A DNA stretch of 21,631 bases from Stentor coeruleus (taxonomy: Eukaryota > Ciliophora > Heterotrichea > Heterotrichida > Stentoridae): the NCBI GenBank assembly GCA_001970955.1, contig MPUH01001184.1:1-21631 (forward strand), written 5' to 3'. Positions 18,555 to 21,631 of this stretch are shown in pieces (positions within the stretch are counted from its first letter, which is position 1; each line of letters starts with the position of its first letter). The position numbers and the translations under genes were made by a program. Below the pieces are notes generated by a model. It was not told the DNA's origin. It made no database searches and worked only from the letters and a program-made list of their open reading frames with translations.

Positions 18555-19307
18555 TTAAGGTTATAAATAGGATTATATGCATTTCTGTTTCAAATGTAAA
18601 TTAGTTATGAAGACTAAATGTTTTTAGGCTTGAGTAAGTGGATTTTTTTGGGGTTCATGTTGTTATTTTGAATTGTGTGATTTTTTAAAGATATGATATA
18701 AAAAAAGTGCAGTTAGAGAGAGAATTTTTTTTTAAAGGTTTAAGAAATATTAGATAATAGAATAAAATGATTTGTGTATTATGCAAATTGTATTTAGTTT
18801 AGGATAGTGAAGGTTTTGGATAAAATATGTAAGGTTTTTATTGGGTTATTTTATAAGTATTAGATTGTGTGGTATGCAAAGCTATTTATAGGAGTATGCA
18901 TATTTGGCTTAAAGCTTTGATATTAAATATGGTATTTGGTTTATAAATTATTGAAAGAATATATAATAAGTTCAAGCATCAATCTTCAAGTTTTATCAAT
19001 TCGAATTTTAACTTCTAAATAATTTTTCCTAAAAATCCCTTTACAAAACCCTAATATAATTAAACTTAAAAAACCCATAATCTAACAACTAACCAAATCT
19101 CTAAATTTATTTCTATCTCTAACTCTAATAATTCCAAACCCAACTACTCCATACCCACCATTTTTATTTCTAAATCTCATTATCATCCTCCAAAATACCT
19201 AAAAAACCCCTCCAAACTCTATCATCCTCATATAACCCAATCCTTCATAAACCCTTTTATCTAAAACCTATCATCTTCCTCCATCTAATTTTAAATAAAA
19301 ATAACAA
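18555..19307. other. Intergenic region, 753 nt, G-rich then completely G-free
   Basis: 18600-18960 is T/G-rich and C-poor on the plus strand. From 19004 to 19323 there is not one G in 320 nt, with about 87 C. The G-free tract runs into the last codons of the phosphatase gene. A CCCTAA hexamer lies at 19049-19054. No reading frame is supported. Confidence 0.75.
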
Positions 19308-20066
19308 TTACATATAAACTATCGTTGCTGTAGCCGAGTTGAATTTTTCCCATAGTCTAACACACTGTAAAGAAAATCTCTGTTGTGTCAAACTCGCTTC
19401 AGCAGGTAAATACAACACACAAGCGTTTCCAACAATTTCAATTCTAGGTCCATCATTACTCTCAGTATTAACAAACATATCATATTTACTTGAGTAATAA
19501 AATACTCTTTGTTCAAGTTTCATTTCTCTAAGTTCTCTTAATTGGCAAACAAATCCTAAATTCGGGTCAATATTTGGATGTGCCGAGTTTAGAAACGCAT
19601 ATGCTTCTTGTTCACTATACCCTTGCAGCATTAAATAGGCAAGGGCTACTGCAGCTGCTCTTGATGTTCCTTTAACACAATGTACTAATACTTTTCCTTT
19701 GTTTTTAACTGAATTGATGATGAAATCCATGGCAAAATACAAGAAAAAAAGAATATCGATTTTTGGGTTATCAGGCATCTTAAGTGAAAAGTAGTGATAA
19801 GATGATGATAATGCATTTGGGCATTTAGACTCTCCTGCTAGATTTAAAATATGGGTTATTGATGAGGATCTAAGGAGTTCAGGGTTTTTAGCTGCTTCGT
19901 AACCTGAAATATACACTGATGGGCTTACTTGACACAGCTGGCAAGATGAAGATTTTTCTTTTTCGACAACTTGGGATGAGACTTGTAAAGTTGGAGGACG
20001 CAACCTAGTTTTACGTGGAATAACAGCCCCTGTAGACATATTTATATGAATATGCCGGTAGGACAT
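19308..20066 (-). CDS. Dual-specificity protein phosphatase with an extra C-terminal domain
   Basis: A 252-residue protein. Residues about 42-185 form a DSP domain: VSPSVYISGYEAA, THILNLAG, the general acid Asp99 in MPDNPKID, the catalytic loop HCVKGTSR (129-136; nucleophile Cys130, Arg136) and the following AYLMLQGYSEQEAYAFL helix. It should remove phosphate from Ser/Thr and Tyr, possibly from MAP kinases; the substrate is inference. The last 65 residues (from about 190) are a separate, probably beta-rich domain of unknown type that slightly resembles gelsolin repeats, as in plant MKP1 proteins. The start could also be Met10 (20039), which has ATATAAAT just before it. Confidence 0.92.
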   Translation of the reverse strand: MSYRHIHINMSTGAVIPRKTRLRPPTLQVSSQVVEKEKSSSCQLCQVSPSVYISGYEAAKNPELLRSSSITHILNLAGESKCPNALSSSYHYFSLKMPDNPKIDILFFLYFAMDFIINSVKNKGKVLVHCVKGTSRAAAVALAYLMLQGYSEQEAYAFLNSAHPNIDPNLGFVCQLRELREMKLEQRVFYYSSKYDMFVNTESNDGPRIEIVGNACVLYLPAEASLTQQRFSLQCVRLWEKFNSATATIVYM

Positions 20067-21524
20067 GTATGGTAATGATGGAGAAATAGATTTAGATAAT
20101 ATTAGAACTTTTAGGAATTACGATTTGAGTATATGGATTATGATGATTGTATAGAGAAATTGGGAAGAAGATAATATGAGGAGGAGTTTTTGGTTTTTTT
20201 AATGTGGAATTGTTGTGAAGTTTGACTGATTTTAAGACTGGTTATGAGTTTTTGAGTTTTGTGGACTTGAATAGGCTTTTTTGTGGATTTTAGGATGATT
20301 TGGAAGGACTTGAGTAGTTTTTTTGGAGGTTCTGATGAGATATTGGGTTTTGTGATGAGGAATTTTAGTGATAAAGATTGGGAGGATATTGAAGTGATGG
20401 GTAAGGAGTTTATATAGAAAAATAGTATGGAAATTATGGTTGTTTAAATATTTGAGGTTTGGATAATTGGATTAGGGGATAGGTGAGTTGATTTTGGTAT
20501 AAGTAAAATTATTTTATGTTATTATTAGATGAGAAATATTATTAGGGATTTTTTATTTGTATAAGTTCATGATAATTGTATTTATTTCCTTATAGATATT
20601 ATGGTTTACTAGTATTGGAGTTAATTTAGATAAAATATTTCTAAATATTCTAAGCATATGTATAGAGAAAAATGGAATTATTGGATAAGTTTAGTTTTTG
20701 GGAACTAAATAGAAAGGATTAATTCTAACTTTTGTGGTACTTTTTGTATTTTCTTTAGGCAAAAGTGATGATGCTTGACTAGTTAAAATGATAAAATATT
20801 CTTTTAAATTAAATCAAAGTTTTAAAAAAGATAATTTTGTTTTATTCAAGGGTGTTTATATTTTTTATAGTTGTGTTGAGGATGCTTTCTTAGATTTTTT
20901 TTACAGTTTGTGAGAAAAGTATAATCTAAAGTAAAATTTTATGTATATTTAATAAAATAAATCTAAATGAATATATAATATATTATAAAATACAGTATAC
21001 ACAAAAAAAAACTATCTAAACATATCAAAATAATTCATAGCTTTTATAAAAAATACCTTGAATATGTAAAATTTTCAATAAGAATCATAAACATCAAATA
21101 GACCTCAAAGTAAAAATATTTTATATGAAATAATATTACTTAATACACTCCAAAAAAAAATATGATGTAAAAAATCATACTTTCTTACAATGAAAAAAAA
21201 ATCCCAAAAAGTCTAAAATATTATCATCATTCCCATACAAATCTTCACAGAAATGCAACTCCCTCATATTCTCCCATTATAAATTTTACTTAATTTCATC
21301 AAACCTTTCCTCTAACATAAATCCTCTCAAAACTCAAAGCACTAATAGAAACTTCAAAATAAAGCAAATCGCCAAGAAATTCTCTGGATTCTGGGAAACC
21401 GAAAAACCACTGCTTCCGACGTAAATAGCCTGATCCTATCTCTGAGAAAACCTATATGGAATCATAAACAAATACTAACTTAAGCTTCGACTTCAGAACA
21501 AAGGAAGTGCGAATATATACAGAA
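20067..21524. other. Long intergenic region, G-rich left, C-rich right
   Basis: 20101-20520 has only 8 C in 420 nt and contains a 235-nt stretch with no C (20333-20567). TTAGGG occurs at 20472-20477 and 20542-20547. From about 21000 the plus strand turns A/C-rich (21181-21360: about 44 C and 6 G). The C-rich run stops near 21365, after which the sequence is balanced and GC-richer. No reading frame is supported before 21365. Confidence 0.65.
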
Positions 21525-21631
21525 ATGGGAAACAACTCTAAGAAGGATCATCAAAGACACATACGAACTCCCGATCTGAACAAGATCAGATCTTTTGCAC
21601 ACCCTCACAGACTTCCGACACTTCCGTATTA
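21525..21631 (+). CDS. Possible 5' end of a gene with a myristoylation-type N-terminus
   Basis: An ATG opens a frame that stays open to the window edge (35 codons), beginning MGNNSKKDHQR, which fits a myristoylation signal. The sequence from 21361 to the edge is about 40% G+C (108 of 271), clearly above the surrounding DNA, as expected of coding or structural-RNA sequence. However, the GC-richer segment begins about 160 nt before this ATG, so the true first exon, the strand, or even the nature of the feature may differ. The opposite strand also has a 49-codon frame open to the edge here. Confidence 0.3.
   Translation, partial: MGNNSKKDHQRHIRTPDLNKIRSFAHPHRLPTLPY

Noticed and set aside
1..21631. 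tRNA, rRNA, CRISPR or bacterial operon features
   Set aside because: No cloverleaf with a GGTTCGAAT-like arm, no rRNA sequence and no spaced direct-repeat array was seen; the genes are eukaryotic.
1..21631. Blepharisma-type code (TGA as Trp) or Condylostoma-type ambiguous code
   Set aside because: The Trp codons checked in the kinase, hydrolase and channel are TGG, long frames contain no internal TGA/TAA/TAG except in the channel, and the kinesin ends at TGA.

Overview
The window looks like a piece of the somatic (macronuclear) genome of a heterotrich ciliate, most likely Stentor or a close relative. Three things point there. The DNA is very AT-rich. Long eukaryotic reading frames use the standard code: TGG for Trp, CAA/CAG for Gln, with TAA and TGA as terminators. 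The one intron I can place with confidence, in the kinesin gene, is only 15 nt long (GTA...TAG), and tiny introns of this size are known from Stentor and Blepharisma. Blepharisma reads TGA as Trp; the Trp codons checked here are TGG and the kinesin ends at TGA, so Stentor fits better. The species call is inference.

Layout, left to right. (1) 1-2656: two tandem paralogues on the minus strand with an N-terminal Cys/His zinc-binding (B-box-like) module; the left one runs off the window. (2) 2855-4408, minus: a cyclic-nucleotide-gated type K+ channel whose frame is broken by two stop codons in the S4-S5 linker and which lacks a recognisable S1. (3) 4789-5472, plus: a small leucine-rich-repeat protein with an acylation-type N-terminus. 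(4) 5922-8768, minus: a kinesin with coiled coils on both sides of the motor and a repeat-built tail. (5) A 1.9 kb gene-free divergent region. (6) 10665-11609, plus: a MAP3K-like kinase with an MGSCC N-terminus. (7) 11701-12195, minus: bacterial-type peptidyl-tRNA hydrolase. (8) 12951-13480, minus: a twin CX9C mitochondrial-type protein with an apparent 1-nt frameshift in an 11-A tract. (9) 14466-16849, minus: three tandem paralogues of a four-helix membrane protein I cannot name, preceded only 25 nt upstream by a long coiled-coil protein (16875-18554). (10) 19308-20066, minus: a dual-specificity phosphatase with an extra C-terminal domain. (11) 21525 to the edge, plus: a possible start of another gene in unusually GC-rich sequence.

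The genes do not form an obvious pathway. Kinase, phosphatase, cNMP-type channel, kinesin and acylated LRR protein would suit cortical, ciliary or signalling roles, but nothing in the layout proves that they act together.

The strongest signal outside the genes is compositional. In most gene-free intervals the plus strand is G-rich and C-poor on the left and switches to C-rich and G-poor on the right, whatever the gene orientation. Extremes are 19004-19323 (320 nt, no G) and 20333-20567 (235 nt, no C). I suggest, as a hypothesis only, that the switch points mark chromosome-fragmentation/telomere-addition sites or transcription-linked mutational boundaries.
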